Below are positions 7,880-17,243 of a DNA stretch of 64,000 nucleotides, one piece after another. The notes under the pieces are model-generated. The model was given only the letters and a program-made list of their open reading frames with translations. It had not been told where the DNA came from and made no database searches. The position numbers and the translations under genes are program-made. Origin of the DNA: Pseudomonas sp. G34. Lineage in GTDB: Bacteria > Pseudomonadota > Gammaproteobacteria > Pseudomonadales > Pseudomonadaceae. The stretch spans positions 434,001 to 498,000 of the forward strand of contig NZ_JAVHZV010000030.1 of assembly GCF_031119625.1 (NCBI RefSeq), read 5' to 3'. Position 1 is the stretch's first letter; every line of letters starts with the position of its first letter.

Positions 7880-10800
7880 CAGGGCAACGTCGACAACGGC
7901 ACGCGATACAGCGCGTCGCCGGGGGCGGCGTCGCCGAAGCGTACCCAGTTGGCCGTGTCGTTGTGGAAGGTTTCGTAGAGCTTGATCTTGGAGTCCAGCT
8001 CGTCGATGAAGTCTTCCTGCTCGGCGACGCTGAGCGACAGCCACAGGTCCTGGCTCATGTTCAGCACCTTGCTGCGGTACGGCAGGCCGTCCAGGTACTC
8101 GCCGAGCACGCCGCTCTGCGCCAGGTTGCCGCCCTTGACCAGCGCCGAAGGGTCGCGGCTCATGTGCGCACTGGCACTGGCGATTTCCTGGAAGAAGTCC
8201 TTGGGCGAGCTCTGCGTGCGCCGCGCCGCATCGACCACCATGCGCAGCGACTGCTGCAGATCGTTGAGCTGCAGCTTGGTGAGCAGCACGCAGACCTGGA
8301 AGGCCGGCAGGGCCGGATCGGTGATGTCGCGGTCGCTGGTCCAGGCGGTGACCACCTGGGGCGCACGCGCCTGGCTCTGGTGGCCGAGGAAATCCATGTG
8401 CATGGCGTAGCCGACCGCCGCCGACTTGTCGGCGATGCTCGCGCCGCCCTTGGGTTCGGGCAGGCTGCTTTCGGTACGCACCTGGTGCACCAGGTCGGCG
8501 AAGGCACTGCCGATCTGCGACACGCTCTGCCCGAAGGCATTCACGTCACCACCGGCCACCGGCACGTAAAGGTCGCCGATACGCGGGTTGGGGTCGGCGG
8601 TCAGGCTGCGGTACTGCTGCTCGGCGAAGCCGTGATTGCGCTTGCCGGCCGGGGTTTTCAGGTGCAGGGCGTAGATCTTGATCTGCTTGCGCAGGGCTGC
8701 CTCGCGCACTTCGGCCTCGTTCATCTGGGTCAGGCCCAGCGGGTCGCTCTTGCGCAGCGCACCGGCATCACTGACCAGCAGGATCAGGCGGCCGCCGTAG
8801 CCGTACCAGTCCATGCCGTCGACGGCCTGCATGACACCGGCAAAGGCGTCTTCGTTGAAGTCGTGGCTGGACACATCGGTGGCCTTGATCTGCTGCGCCA
8901 GCTGCAGGAAGCGCTCGGGGTCGCGGCCCTGCTCCAGGCTGACCAGGGTCTTGGCGGTGTATTCCAGGCCCGGGGTCTTGCTGGTGTTGCTGCGGAAACC
9001 GACCATGCCGAAGCTGACGCTGTCCAGGTCGCCCCGCGCGGAGATCTGCCCCTGCAGCTCATGCACCACATCGCGCACGCGGTCGATGTAGGGCTGCATC
9101 GATACCGAGGTGTCGACCACCAGCACGATGGCCGTTTTGAAGCCTTCCGGCATCGCCGCAGGCGTGCTGTCGGCCTGGGCTTGCGGGGCACTGCCCGGGT
9201 CGATGGAGGCGACGTTGAGCAGCTGCAGCGGCTGGCCGTTGGCGTCGAAGGTCTCCTCGGAGTCGAAGATCGGCAACAGGTAGAACTGATCCTGGGGTAC
9301 GGCGCTGCCGCCGGGCTCGACCGCCACCACGTTGTGGCCGGTGCCCTTGAGCGCCTCGCGCAGGGCTTCGCGGGCGCGTGCCGGCTCGGCCAGCAACTGC
9401 TCCAGGGCCGAGGCATCACGCACGAACATCACCGGCGCACGACCGGAGCGCTCGGTGAACTTGAGCACCAGGCTCTGCTTCCAGTCGCTCACCGCATTGG
9501 CCGGCAGCCAGCCATCACGACGGCCATCGGTGGACGCGCCGATCTGCAGCCAGGGCTGGCCGTCGATGTCCTGGCGGGCATAGACGTAGAACACCGAGAA
9601 CGCCGGCATGTCCTTGCCACCGCTGCCGCCGGCTTGATCGGCCAACTTGGCGCCCGGCTTGGTCAGTACGCGCTGGAACAGGGTCTTCTTGCCGGGCATC
9701 AGCAGTGGGCGATCACCGCCGTCGCTGTCGGCCGCCGCCGAGATCGGCCCGGCCTCGCCGCTGGGCTGGGCCTGGGACTGCGATTGGCTCTGGGCCGGCT
9801 GGCCGGCCACCGGCGGCGCAGCAGGCCCCGTTGCATCCGAGCCGAACAGCCAGTAGCCGCAACCAGCCAGCAACAGCACGCCTGCCAGCGAGGCGCCGAG
9901 GATCAGCGGCTTCCTGCTGGAGCCTGCATTGCCCGCACGCACCGAAGACGCCAGCGGCGAGGGTTGCGGGCGTGGTGCCGCCGTGGGTTCGGCGGCAGGC
10001 GCATGGGTCGGAATCTCCACGGAAACCGGAACCAGCGGCGGCACACTGGCTTCGCTTGGCGCATCCCCGCCCGCAGGCAGCACCAGCGGCTGGAACAGGG
10101 TGGCGTCGTCAGCCGGCGCCTGCAGGCGATCCAGGGCAGCGATCAGCTCGGCGGCGTCGGCGAAGCGCTCCTTGGGATCCTTGGCCAGCAGGCGCTCGAG
10201 AATCGGCTGGTAGCGGCCATGCACCATGGGCAGTGCCGGCAGCGGCTCGGTCAGGTGCGCCAGCGCCGTGGACAGCGAATCGCTGCCGGTATAGGGCAGC
10301 TTGCCGGTGAGAATTTCATAGAGCACCACGCCCAGGGCGTAGAGGTCGGCGCGACCATCGATGTCCAGCCCGCGGGCCTGCTCGGGGCTCATGTAGCTGG
10401 GCGTGCCAACGGCGAAACCGGCCTGGGTGAACTGGGTGCGATCATCCAGCGCCTTGGCGATGCCGAAGTCGCTGAGCACCGCGGTGCCGTCGGCGCGGAA
10501 CAGGATGTTGGCCGGTTTCACATCGCGGTGCACCATGCCTTGCGCGTGGGCATAGCCCAGGGCCGAGGCGATCTGGCGAATCCACACCAGCCCCTGGTCG
10601 ATGCTCAGGCCCGCGGCGATGCGCTCCTTGAGCGTGCCGTTGGGCAGGTACTCCATGGCCATGTAGTAGAGGCTGCCGACATTGCCGATGTCGTGGATGG
10701 TCACGGTGTTGGGATGCGACAGCCGCGCCAGGGTCTTGCCCTCGCGCAGGAAGCGTTCGCAGAAGGTCGGGTCGGCAGCCAGGGAGGCGGCCATCACCTT

Positions 10801-10908
10801 GAGCGCCACCTTGCGGTCGAGGGAACGCTGGGTCGCCAGGTAGACCACGGCCATCGCGCCATCGCCCAGCTCGCGTTCGATGTCGTAACCCGGTATTTGC
10901 ATGTCCAT
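7879..10908 (-). CDS. ppkA: PpkA, transmembrane Ser/Thr protein kinase controlling the T6SS
   Basis: A 1009-residue kinase. ATG 10908 is preferred over ATG 10902 because GGAAGA lies 9 bases upstream. The kinase domain (about 8-265) has the Gly loop GDGAMA, catalytic Lys37, HRDVKPAN with Asp129, and DFG at 147, so it should be active. A Pro/Ala linker leads to one membrane helix near residues 333-356. The C-terminal periplasmic half contains a von Willebrand A domain with an intact MIDAS motif D599-T-S-V-S603. In the H1 system PpkA phosphorylates Fha to switch on secretion and is opposed by PppA. Its stop overlaps tagT; 83 bases separate it from pppA. Confidence 0.95.
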   Translation of the reverse strand: MDMQIPGYDIERELGDGAMAVVYLATQRSLDRKVALKVMAASLAADPTFCERFLREGKTLARLSHPNTVTIHDIGNVGSLYYMAMEYLPNGTLKERIAAGLSIDQGLVWIRQIASALGYAHAQGMVHRDVKPANILFRADGTAVLSDFGIAKALDDRTQFTQAGFAVGTPSYMSPEQARGLDIDGRADLYALGVVLYEILTGKLPYTGSDSLSTALAHLTEPLPALPMVHGRYQPILERLLAKDPKERFADAAELIAALDRLQAPADDATLFQPLVLPAGGDAPSEASVPPLVPVSVEIPTHAPAAEPTAAPRPQPSPLASSVRAGNAGSSRKPLILGASLAGVLLLAGCGYWLFGSDATGPAAPPVAGQPAQSQSQSQAQPSGEAGPISAAADSDGGDRPLLMPGKKTLFQRVLTKPGAKLADQAGGSGGKDMPAFSVFYVYARQDIDGQPWLQIGASTDGRRDGWLPANAVSDWKQSLVLKFTERSGRAPVMFVRDASALEQLLAEPARAREALREALKGTGHNVVAVEPGGSAVPQDQFYLLPIFDSEETFDANGQPLQLLNVASIDPGSAPQAQADSTPAAMPEGFKTAIVLVVDTSVSMQPYIDRVRDVVHELQGQISARGDLDSVSFGMVGFRSNTSKTPGLEYTAKTLVSLEQGRDPERFLQLAQQIKATDVSSHDFNEDAFAGVMQAVDGMDWYGYGGRLILLVSDAGALRKSDPLGLTQMNEAEVREAALRKQIKIYALHLKTPAGKRNHGFAEQQYRSLTADPNPRIGDLYVPVAGGDVNAFGQSVSQIGSAFADLVHQVRTESSLPEPKGGASIADKSAAVGYAMHMDFLGHQSQARAPQVVTAWTSDRDITDPALPAFQVCVLLTKLQLNDLQQSLRMVVDAARRTQSSPKDFFQEIASASAHMSRDPSALVKGGNLAQSGVLGEYLDGLPYRSKVLNMSQDLWLSLSVAEQEDFIDELDSKIKLYETFHNDTANWVRFGDAAPGDALYRVPLSTLP

Positions 10909-10991
10909 GCTATTCGGTCTTCCGAGGCCAGCCCGGGAATCCCGGGCGCAGCAGCTGTCTGGATGGTGAGTGGAGCAGACGCCGTGGCGGC

Positions 10992-11720
10992 CTAACCGGC
11001 CTTGATCACCACGGCGGTAATATTATCCGGCGCGCCCCGGGTCAAGCCAAGGTGCACCAGGCTACGCACCACCTGGTAAGGGTCTTCGTGGCCCAGCACT
11101 TCACGCAGTTCGTGATCCTCGACCGTCTTGTTCAGGCCGTCACTGCAGAGCAGGAAGGTATCGCCGGGACGCACCTCCAGCCTGGTGGTTTCCAGCTCCA
11201 GCTCATCCTGCACGCCAAGGGCGCGGGTGACGATGTTGCCCATCGGGTGGCTGCGCGCCGCCTCGTCGTCGAGCAGGCCGCTGTCGACCAGTTCCTGCAC
11301 GTAGCTGTGGTCACGGCTGATCGGCTGCAGGTCGCTGTTGCGCAGCCGGTACAGGCGGCTGTCCCCGGCCCACAGGCACAGCGCTTCATCACCCCGCGCA
11401 GCCAGCACCACCACGGTGCTGCCCATGGTGGCGCCGCCGCGCTTCTCGGCTTCAACGCGCACCTGCTCGTTGACCTGGTCCAGGGTGTCGATGATCGCGC
11501 CCCGATAGGTGTCGAGTACCGCGCTGGGCGGCAGGCTACGCAGGCTGTCGATGATCAGGCTGCTGACGAAATCGCCACTGGCATGGCCACCCATGCCATC
11601 GGCGACGGCCCACAGGCCATTGTCCGGGGCATCCAGGCAGGCATCCTCGTTGATCTTGCGCACCATGCCGACATGGGTGTGGCTGGCCGACTGGTAGCGG
11701 GTGACGGTCGACGGGGTCAT
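10992..11720 (-). CDS. pppA: PppA, PP2C-type protein phosphatase
   Basis: A 242-residue cytosolic phosphatase. ATG 11720 overlaps the tagF stop (ATGA), and the protein aligns from its start to PP2C enzymes. Metal-binding blocks are NEDACL, VADGMGGHASGD, GDSRLYRLR, LLCSDGLNK and DNITAVVI, all intact. It removes the phosphate placed on Fha by PpkA and so turns the T6SS off. The open frame continues 37 codons upstream but lies inside tagF and lacks family similarity. Confidence 0.95.
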   Translation of the reverse strand: MTPSTVTRYQSASHTHVGMVRKINEDACLDAPDNGLWAVADGMGGHASGDFVSSLIIDSLRSLPPSAVLDTYRGAIIDTLDQVNEQVRVEAEKRGGATMGSTVVVLAARGDEALCLWAGDSRLYRLRNSDLQPISRDHSYVQELVDSGLLDDEAARSHPMGNIVTRALGVQDELELETTRLEVRPGDTFLLCSDGLNKTVEDHELREVLGHEDPYQVVRSLVHLGLTRGAPDNITAVVIKAG

Positions 11721-12376
11721 GCCTGCCCTCCCGCGGACTCGCTGAGCAACCTGCAGAACGCCTCGGCCGGCGGCAACCCGGCGAAGCGCACCAGCCCTGG
11801 CGCTACGCGCTCGGATCCATTGCCCCACCACAGGCTGGCGCCACTCCAGGCCTGCTGCATCAGCGCCAGGCCGCGGCCCTGAGGATTATCCACAGGCCAG
11901 ATCGCGGCGCCGCTGGCGTCTCCGCGCGGCCCGTTGCAGGTCCCCAATAGCGGGCTGCCCAAGGCTTCGACGCCGCGCTCGAACGCTTCGGCATCGGCGT
12001 CCTCCTCCAGCGTCGACAGCAGCAACCCTTCGGCGCGCTCGAACCAATCGTCAGCGCCGCTGACCAACTGGCCGATATCGGTATCCGCCGGCAACGGCAG
12101 CGCGATGGTCAGCGGGAAATAGCGCCCCACCCGGTCGACGCTGGGCATCATCACCCCGCACACCGGCTCAGGGCCGAGCAGGCCGGGCGCCACGGCGAAA
12201 CGCCACAGCGGGCTGACCAGGTAGGCGTCCAGCCAGGCCTCGCCAAGGGTCTGCTGGCTGGCTGCCAGACCCGCCGCCAGCCAGGTATCCCAGGCCTCGA
12301 TGAACGCCGGACGCAAACCGCGATGAATGAAATCTCCCCGTACGGCCAGCTTGCCGTAGAAACCTGGTGTACTCAC
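11717..12376 (-). CDS. tagF: TagF, T6SS post-translational repressor
   Basis: A 219-residue protein of the TagF/ImpM family, recognised by the opening block GFYGKLAVRGDF and by PLWRFAV and VGRYFPLT. The start is GTG 12376 in a GTGA overlap with the tssM stop, with GGAGCG just upstream; the longer frame reading into tssM is a shadow. In P. aeruginosa TagF represses the assembled system independently of phosphorylation. It links the structural gene tssM to the phosphatase/kinase pair. Confidence 0.9.
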   Translation of the reverse strand: MSTPGFYGKLAVRGDFIHRGLRPAFIEAWDTWLAAGLAASQQTLGEAWLDAYLVSPLWRFAVAPGLLGPEPVCGVMMPSVDRVGRYFPLTIALPLPADTDIGQLVSGADDWFERAEGLLLSTLEEDADAEAFERGVEALGSPLLGTCNGPRGDASGAAIWPVDNPQGRGLALMQQAWSGASLWWGNGSERVAPGLVRFAGLPPAEAFCRLLSESAGGQA

Positions 12377-15300
12377 AAACGCTCCGGCAGGCTGAAACCG
12401 CTCACCACCTGGCGGCGGAATGGATTGAAGGCGCTGCTGGCGCGCAGCTCGCTGGAAATGCTGGCGTTGTCCACGCGCATGCGCAGGGTAAAGCGATCCG
12501 GCGAATTGCCCTGGGCCAGGTCCGACTGATCGAGCAGGCGGAACCAGGCCCACGGGCCTTCCAGGGTGATGCCAGACCGGCCAGTGACCGACGCCGGCGA
12601 AATGTTCAGGCGCACCACACCCGTGCCGTTGGCGCTCGGCCATTGCATGGCCACTGGCCGCGCCGGGCCATGGTCGTAAGTGAACTGCTGGCCGTCGAGG
12701 TCGAGCTGGAACTGTTCGATGCTGGCGTCCATCGCCACCGGCCGCAGCTCGAAGCGCACCATCGGCTGGGTCCCGCCGGAGCGGAAGAACGCCTCGCGGA
12801 TGCTCGCCGCACGCTGGAAGGTCTGCAGTACGCCACTGCCGATACCGAGCTTTTGCGCGGCGCCCGGCTGCCAGCGCCAGGTGCTCGCCGAGGTGTCCAC
12901 GTAGGGCTGCAGGTACTTGCGGAAGTAACTGTCGAGCACGCCGCCCTGGCCGAAGAAATGGCCGAAGTCGTCCAGCGTGGCGTCGCGGCTACTGCTGCGG
13001 TCCAGCGGGTAGCGCCCGGCCAGGGACTGGCGATAGACGCTGACCACTTCGCTCATCCAGGCGGCGTTCAACTGGTTGCGGATGCCGCCCATCATGGTGC
13101 CGGTGGTCGAACCGACCACCGACTTGAGGAAGCCCTGCACCACCGGCGGCTGGCGCTCGGCGCTCAGACGCACCTGATCGGCGGCGGCCGCAGTCTGGTT
13201 GCGCGACTCGCCCAGCAGCGCATCACCGCTGGCGCCGCTCATGGCGCTGACCTGCACGTACAGCGCGTTGAGATCCTGCAGCAGCGCATCGATGGCCGGT
13301 GGCTGGCCGTCGGCATCCTCGACCAGGCTGTTGAGCTCGGCGAAATGCGCGGTGATCGGGTCCATCTCGGTGGCCAATACCTGGGCGGTACCTTCCTCCG
13401 ATTGGCCGACCAGTGAACCGAGCTGCTGCTTGAGACGGTCAACGGTGTCACCGCCACGCTCCTTGAGCTTCTCGGCGACCAGGCGCTCTTCCTTCTGCAG
13501 GTCGGTTTCCTTGGCCACCGCCTGCAGCAGTTTTTTCAGCGGCGACGTCGGGCCCGACAGCACGCGCAACACGTCGGCGGCCTGGGCCACGCTGGTCACC
13601 GGCACGAAGTCGAGGTCGGCGAGCAGCGCATCCCACTGGCGCATGTAGTCCTGCACGTAGAGACGGCGCACCTCCAGGGCCAGGGCCGCGGCGTTCTGGC
13701 CGTCATCAAGGCTGCGACCGAGCACCCACTGCTCCTCGGCCAGCGTACCGGCCTGGCTGACACTGCCGACCAGGAACGCCTCGCGGTAACCACGCTGGGT
13801 GTAGAAGCCACTGAGCGGCTCGTTCAGCGGCTTGCCGCTCTTGCGGGTGAACACCAGGGCGGCATCACGCCCCGCAGCGTCGCTGATACGGAAGTCCGGG
13901 ATGCCCTCGGGCAGCTTCTGGCGCTTGACCCGGTCATAGGCGCGCTGGGCCACGGACAGGCGCTGCAGCTGGCGGCGCACGTCCTCGATCAGCTGCTCGT
14001 CAAGGCGCACCACCGGTGGCTGGCGGTCATACAGCGCCGCCAGGTGCGCGTTGAGCGCTTCACGCTGTTCGGGCAGCAGGTCGCGCGGCAGGCTGCGATC
14101 CCAGTCCAGGGCGATCCAGGCCTTGATGAAGTCGGCGTCGTAGCGTTCGGCCTCACCGAGCATCAGGTAGGCCTTGAGCCCTTCATAGAGGAAGTCCGAA
14201 TTGCCGCCGGCACGCAGTTGTTCTTCCAGGCGCGCCAGCACACGCGGCGCCATGACCGCAATCAGCAGCTTGCGGTAGACACTGGAGGCTTCGCTGTCGA
14301 GCATGTCGCCCTGGTACAGGCCGAAACCTTCGGCCCAGCCTGGCGCATCACCACTGACATTGCGGATGGCGTTGAGCAGCGGCTGCACCGCCAGCACTTC
14401 GCGCTGCGCCGGGCTGAGCGCCTGCAGTTCACCACGCAGCGGCTGCACGCGGGCATCCACGGCAGCGATATAGGCCTGGTTGGCGCGGAAGCTGGCGAAC
14501 CACACCGCTGCGGTACCGAGCACCAGCACCACGGTCGCGGCGATCACCCCGCGGGCCAGCCAGCGCTTCTGCCGCTCGACCTTGGGGTTGGCGCCGACCA
14601 GGCCGCGCTCGCCGAATACCACGTCACGCAGCAGGCGTTCGATGAAGTAGCTGCGCCCGGTGCCGGTCTGGCGGGCCAGGTGCTGGCGGTCCAGGCTCAT
14701 GCTCTGCGCCATGGCACCGATCAGCCGGTCGATCGGGCTGCCTTCCTGGGTGCCGCTGGTCAGGTACACACCGCGCAGCAACACCCGCTCCTCGTAGGGG
14801 TTGGGCTTGAACACGCCGTCGAGAAAGCCCGCCAGCGCTTCACGCAGCGCCGCGAACTGCTGCGGGAAGCCGTAGATCAGATCGCGGCGCGCTGGATCGC
14901 GCTCCTGCTGCAGGCGCTCGACCAGGCGCTCGTTGAGGCGCGCTTCCAGGGCATCGAACTCGCTGCGAAATACCTGCAACGGGCCCTCGGCGCTCTTGCC
15001 GTCATCCAGGGTGAAGGTCATGCCCCAGACCTGGGCGCGCTCTTCCTTGCTCAGGCCGTCGAAAAACTCCATGAACCCGGGCACCAGGTCCAGCTTGGTG
15101 AGCATCACGTACACCGGGAAGCGTACGCCAAGCTGGGTATACAGCTCCTGCACCCGGGAGCGGATGGCCACGGCGTGGGCCGCCCGCTCGCTTTCACTGC
15201 CGAGCAGCAGGTCGGACAGGCTGATGGCCACGAAGGCGCCATCGATAGGCCGGCGCGAGCGCTGCTTCTTGAGCAGGTCGAGAAAGCCCAGCCAGGCGGC

Positions 15301-15891
15301 CTTGTCGACCGCCGCATGGCTGTCCTGGGTGGTATAGCGGCCGGCGGTGTCGAGCAGCACGGCTTCGTCAGCGAACCACCAGTCGCAGTTGCGCGTACCA
15401 CCCACGCCACGCACGGCACCGGCGCCCATCTGCTCGGCGAGCGGAAAGCGCAGCCCGGAGTTGGCCAGCGCGGTGGTCTTGCCGGAACCGGGCGGGCCGA
15501 TGATCACGTACCACGGCAGTTCGTAGAGGTTGCGCCGCTCACCGCCGCCCAATTTGGCGCGCTTGAGCAGGCCCAGGGCCTCATCCATGCGCTGGCGCAG
15601 GGTGGCCAGCTCCTCGGCGGCGGCCACACTGGTGGGGTCCGGTGCCACTTCCACCAGGCCCTGCATGACCCTGGCGGCATTACGCCGTGCCTGGATGATG
15701 CGCAGCAGCCGCCAGGCCGCCCACAGGGCGAACAGCAGGATGATCAGCGTCCAGCGCACCGTGCTGCCGGCCAGCGGTTCGAAACCGCCGATGGCGATCA
15801 ACGGGCCAACGAACCAGATCACCAATGCCAGCGCGATCAGGCCCAACACCGGCATGACCCAACGGGCCATGAAACCGAAAAACGCCTTCAC
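12373..15891 (-). CDS. tssM: TssM (IcmF), inner-membrane core of the T6SS membrane complex
   Basis: A 1172-residue membrane protein. Two N-terminal helices (about 10-30 and 45-62) are followed by a cytoplasmic GTPase-like domain with Walker A GPPGSGKT near residue 133, then a third helix near residue 445 (VIAATVVLVLGTAAVWFA). A long periplasmic domain contains the IcmF-related and C-terminal beta regions that contact TssJ. The start is GTG 15891 in a GTGA overlap with the tssL stop, with a good GGAGGG site. It forms the trans-envelope channel with TssL and TssJ. Confidence 0.97.
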   Translation of the reverse strand: MKAFFGFMARWVMPVLGLIALALVIWFVGPLIAIGGFEPLAGSTVRWTLIILLFALWAAWRLLRIIQARRNAARVMQGLVEVAPDPTSVAAAEELATLRQRMDEALGLLKRAKLGGGERRNLYELPWYVIIGPPGSGKTTALANSGLRFPLAEQMGAGAVRGVGGTRNCDWWFADEAVLLDTAGRYTTQDSHAAVDKAAWLGFLDLLKKQRSRRPIDGAFVAISLSDLLLGSESERAAHAVAIRSRVQELYTQLGVRFPVYVMLTKLDLVPGFMEFFDGLSKEERAQVWGMTFTLDDGKSAEGPLQVFRSEFDALEARLNERLVERLQQERDPARRDLIYGFPQQFAALREALAGFLDGVFKPNPYEERVLLRGVYLTSGTQEGSPIDRLIGAMAQSMSLDRQHLARQTGTGRSYFIERLLRDVVFGERGLVGANPKVERQKRWLARGVIAATVVLVLGTAAVWFASFRANQAYIAAVDARVQPLRGELQALSPAQREVLAVQPLLNAIRNVSGDAPGWAEGFGLYQGDMLDSEASSVYRKLLIAVMAPRVLARLEEQLRAGGNSDFLYEGLKAYLMLGEAERYDADFIKAWIALDWDRSLPRDLLPEQREALNAHLAALYDRQPPVVRLDEQLIEDVRRQLQRLSVAQRAYDRVKRQKLPEGIPDFRISDAAGRDAALVFTRKSGKPLNEPLSGFYTQRGYREAFLVGSVSQAGTLAEEQWVLGRSLDDGQNAAALALEVRRLYVQDYMRQWDALLADLDFVPVTSVAQAADVLRVLSGPTSPLKKLLQAVAKETDLQKEERLVAEKLKERGGDTVDRLKQQLGSLVGQSEEGTAQVLATEMDPITAHFAELNSLVEDADGQPPAIDALLQDLNALYVQVSAMSGASGDALLGESRNQTAAAADQVRLSAERQPPVVQGFLKSVVGSTTGTMMGGIRNQLNAAWMSEVVSVYRQSLAGRYPLDRSSSRDATLDDFGHFFGQGGVLDSYFRKYLQPYVDTSASTWRWQPGAAQKLGIGSGVLQTFQRAASIREAFFRSGGTQPMVRFELRPVAMDASIEQFQLDLDGQQFTYDHGPARPVAMQWPSANGTGVVRLNISPASVTGRSGITLEGPWAWFRLLDQSDLAQGNSPDRFTLRMRVDNASISSELRASSAFNPFRRQVVSGFSLPERL

Positions 15892-17237
15892 TCGACGCCC
15901 TCCGCAAAGACTGTAATTTCGACCCGGCGGTTACGCGCGCGGCCCTCTGCCGTATCGTTCGACGCCACCGCTTCGGTGTCGCTGCGGCCTTCGGCACGGA
16001 AGCGCGCGGGCTGGCCGGTCTTGGCCGCCAGCACGTCCATCACCTGCTGGGCGCGGTCCTGGGACAGCTTCCAGTTGGACGGGTAGCGCAGCGTGGCGAT
16101 TGGCCGGTTATCGCTGTGCCCGGTGACCAGCACCTGACCGTTGACCTTGCGAATCGCCTCGGCGATGCGCAGCAGCAGCGGCTGGAAGTCATCGGCGATC
16201 GACGCACTGCCGGAGGCGAACAGCTGGTCGCCGCGAATGGTCACCACGGAGCGATCGACGGCATCTTCCACCGCGACTTTCTGCGCGCGAATTTCCTCGG
16301 CCAGAAAGCCCGCCAGGCGTGGGCGCTCGACGATCCGTGGCTGCTGCGCTGGGCGATCGATGGTCTGCACCGGCACGTCGCCCAGGGCGTGTAGGTTGCG
16401 GAACACCGGCTCGGCTTCGGCTGCCAATTTCATGCGCAGGCCGAACAGCAGCACCAGCAGGATCGCCAGGCCGATGGCTACCGCCACCCAGGGCGGCAGG
16501 AACTGGCGCAGACGATCACGGGCGACCACCAGGCCGCGCCAGTGCGGCGACAATTCGCGCTCGATCTCGCCACGGGTACTGCGAATGGTCGCCGCTACTC
16601 GCTCGCGCAAGGCGTCGAGCTGGCTGCGGCCGTCCTGCATGACCCGGTAGCGACCTTCCATGCCGAGGCTGATGCACAGGTACAAAAGCTCCAGCAGGTT
16701 CAGGCGCTGGCGCGGGTTCTGCAGGCAGTGGTCGAGCAGCTGAAAGACCTTCTCGCCGCCCCAGGCCTCGTTGTGCAGGGTGATCAGCAGGCTCTGCTTG
16801 CTCCAGTCACTGGCGCTGCCCCAGGGCGTGCTGAGCACGGCTTCGTCCAGGGCGGTACAGAGTACGTAGCGCGCCAGCATCACCTCGTCCTGAGCGACAC
16901 CCGCGGCGCGGGCCTTGTCCTCGAACTGGCGCAGATAGCCGAGCAGCTGGGCACGCAGGCTGGCCGGCGCGGGGTGGGAAATGGTACTGCGCAGGCGCGT
17001 CAGCAGCGCCAGCATTGGCCCGGCCGCGGCTTCGATGGGGTTCAGCCCGAGACCACGGGCCGCCAAGGGTGGCGCGCTGGGCATGGCTGGCGGCGGTGAG
17101 CCGGCAGGCGCCGGGCGCGCAGGCTCGGCAGCACGGCCACCCGGGCGCGGCATGATCATGGTGCGGTCGTTGCTCGCCGGGTCGCTGCCCTTGCCGGGCT
17201 GGCCGGGCAAGGCGCCAAATGGATCGTCGATGGTCAT
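15888..17237 (-). CDS. tssL: TssL (DotU/OmpA type), T6SS membrane-complex subunit
   Basis: A 449-residue protein. A Pro/Ala-rich N-terminus (1-70) leads to the cytoplasmic DotU domain (about 70-240), then one membrane helix (near 250-270, VAIGLAILLVLLFGLRM). The C-terminal OmpA-like peptidoglycan-binding domain (about 335-445) shows VTGHSDNRP and GRSDTEAVASN...NRRVEI. This is the extended TssL type that anchors the complex in the cell wall without a separate TagL. It sits between tssK (6 bases) and tssM (GTGA overlap). Confidence 0.96.
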   Translation of the reverse strand: MTIDDPFGALPGQPGKGSDPASNDRTMIMPRPGGRAAEPARPAPAGSPPPAMPSAPPLAARGLGLNPIEAAAGPMLALLTRLRSTISHPAPASLRAQLLGYLRQFEDKARAAGVAQDEVMLARYVLCTALDEAVLSTPWGSASDWSKQSLLITLHNEAWGGEKVFQLLDHCLQNPRQRLNLLELLYLCISLGMEGRYRVMQDGRSQLDALRERVAATIRSTRGEIERELSPHWRGLVVARDRLRQFLPPWVAVAIGLAILLVLLFGLRMKLAAEAEPVFRNLHALGDVPVQTIDRPAQQPRIVERPRLAGFLAEEIRAQKVAVEDAVDRSVVTIRGDQLFASGSASIADDFQPLLLRIAEAIRKVNGQVLVTGHSDNRPIATLRYPSNWKLSQDRAQQVMDVLAAKTGQPARFRAEGRSDTEAVASNDTAEGRARNRRVEITVFAEGVE

Positions 17238-17243
17238 CGCGCG

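Noticed and set aside
7963..10995. A 1010-residue open frame on the plus strand opposite ppkA
   Set aside because: It mirrors the ppkA codons exactly, is His/Gln/Gly-rich without domains, and has no ribosome site; GC-rich genes commonly give such antisense frames.
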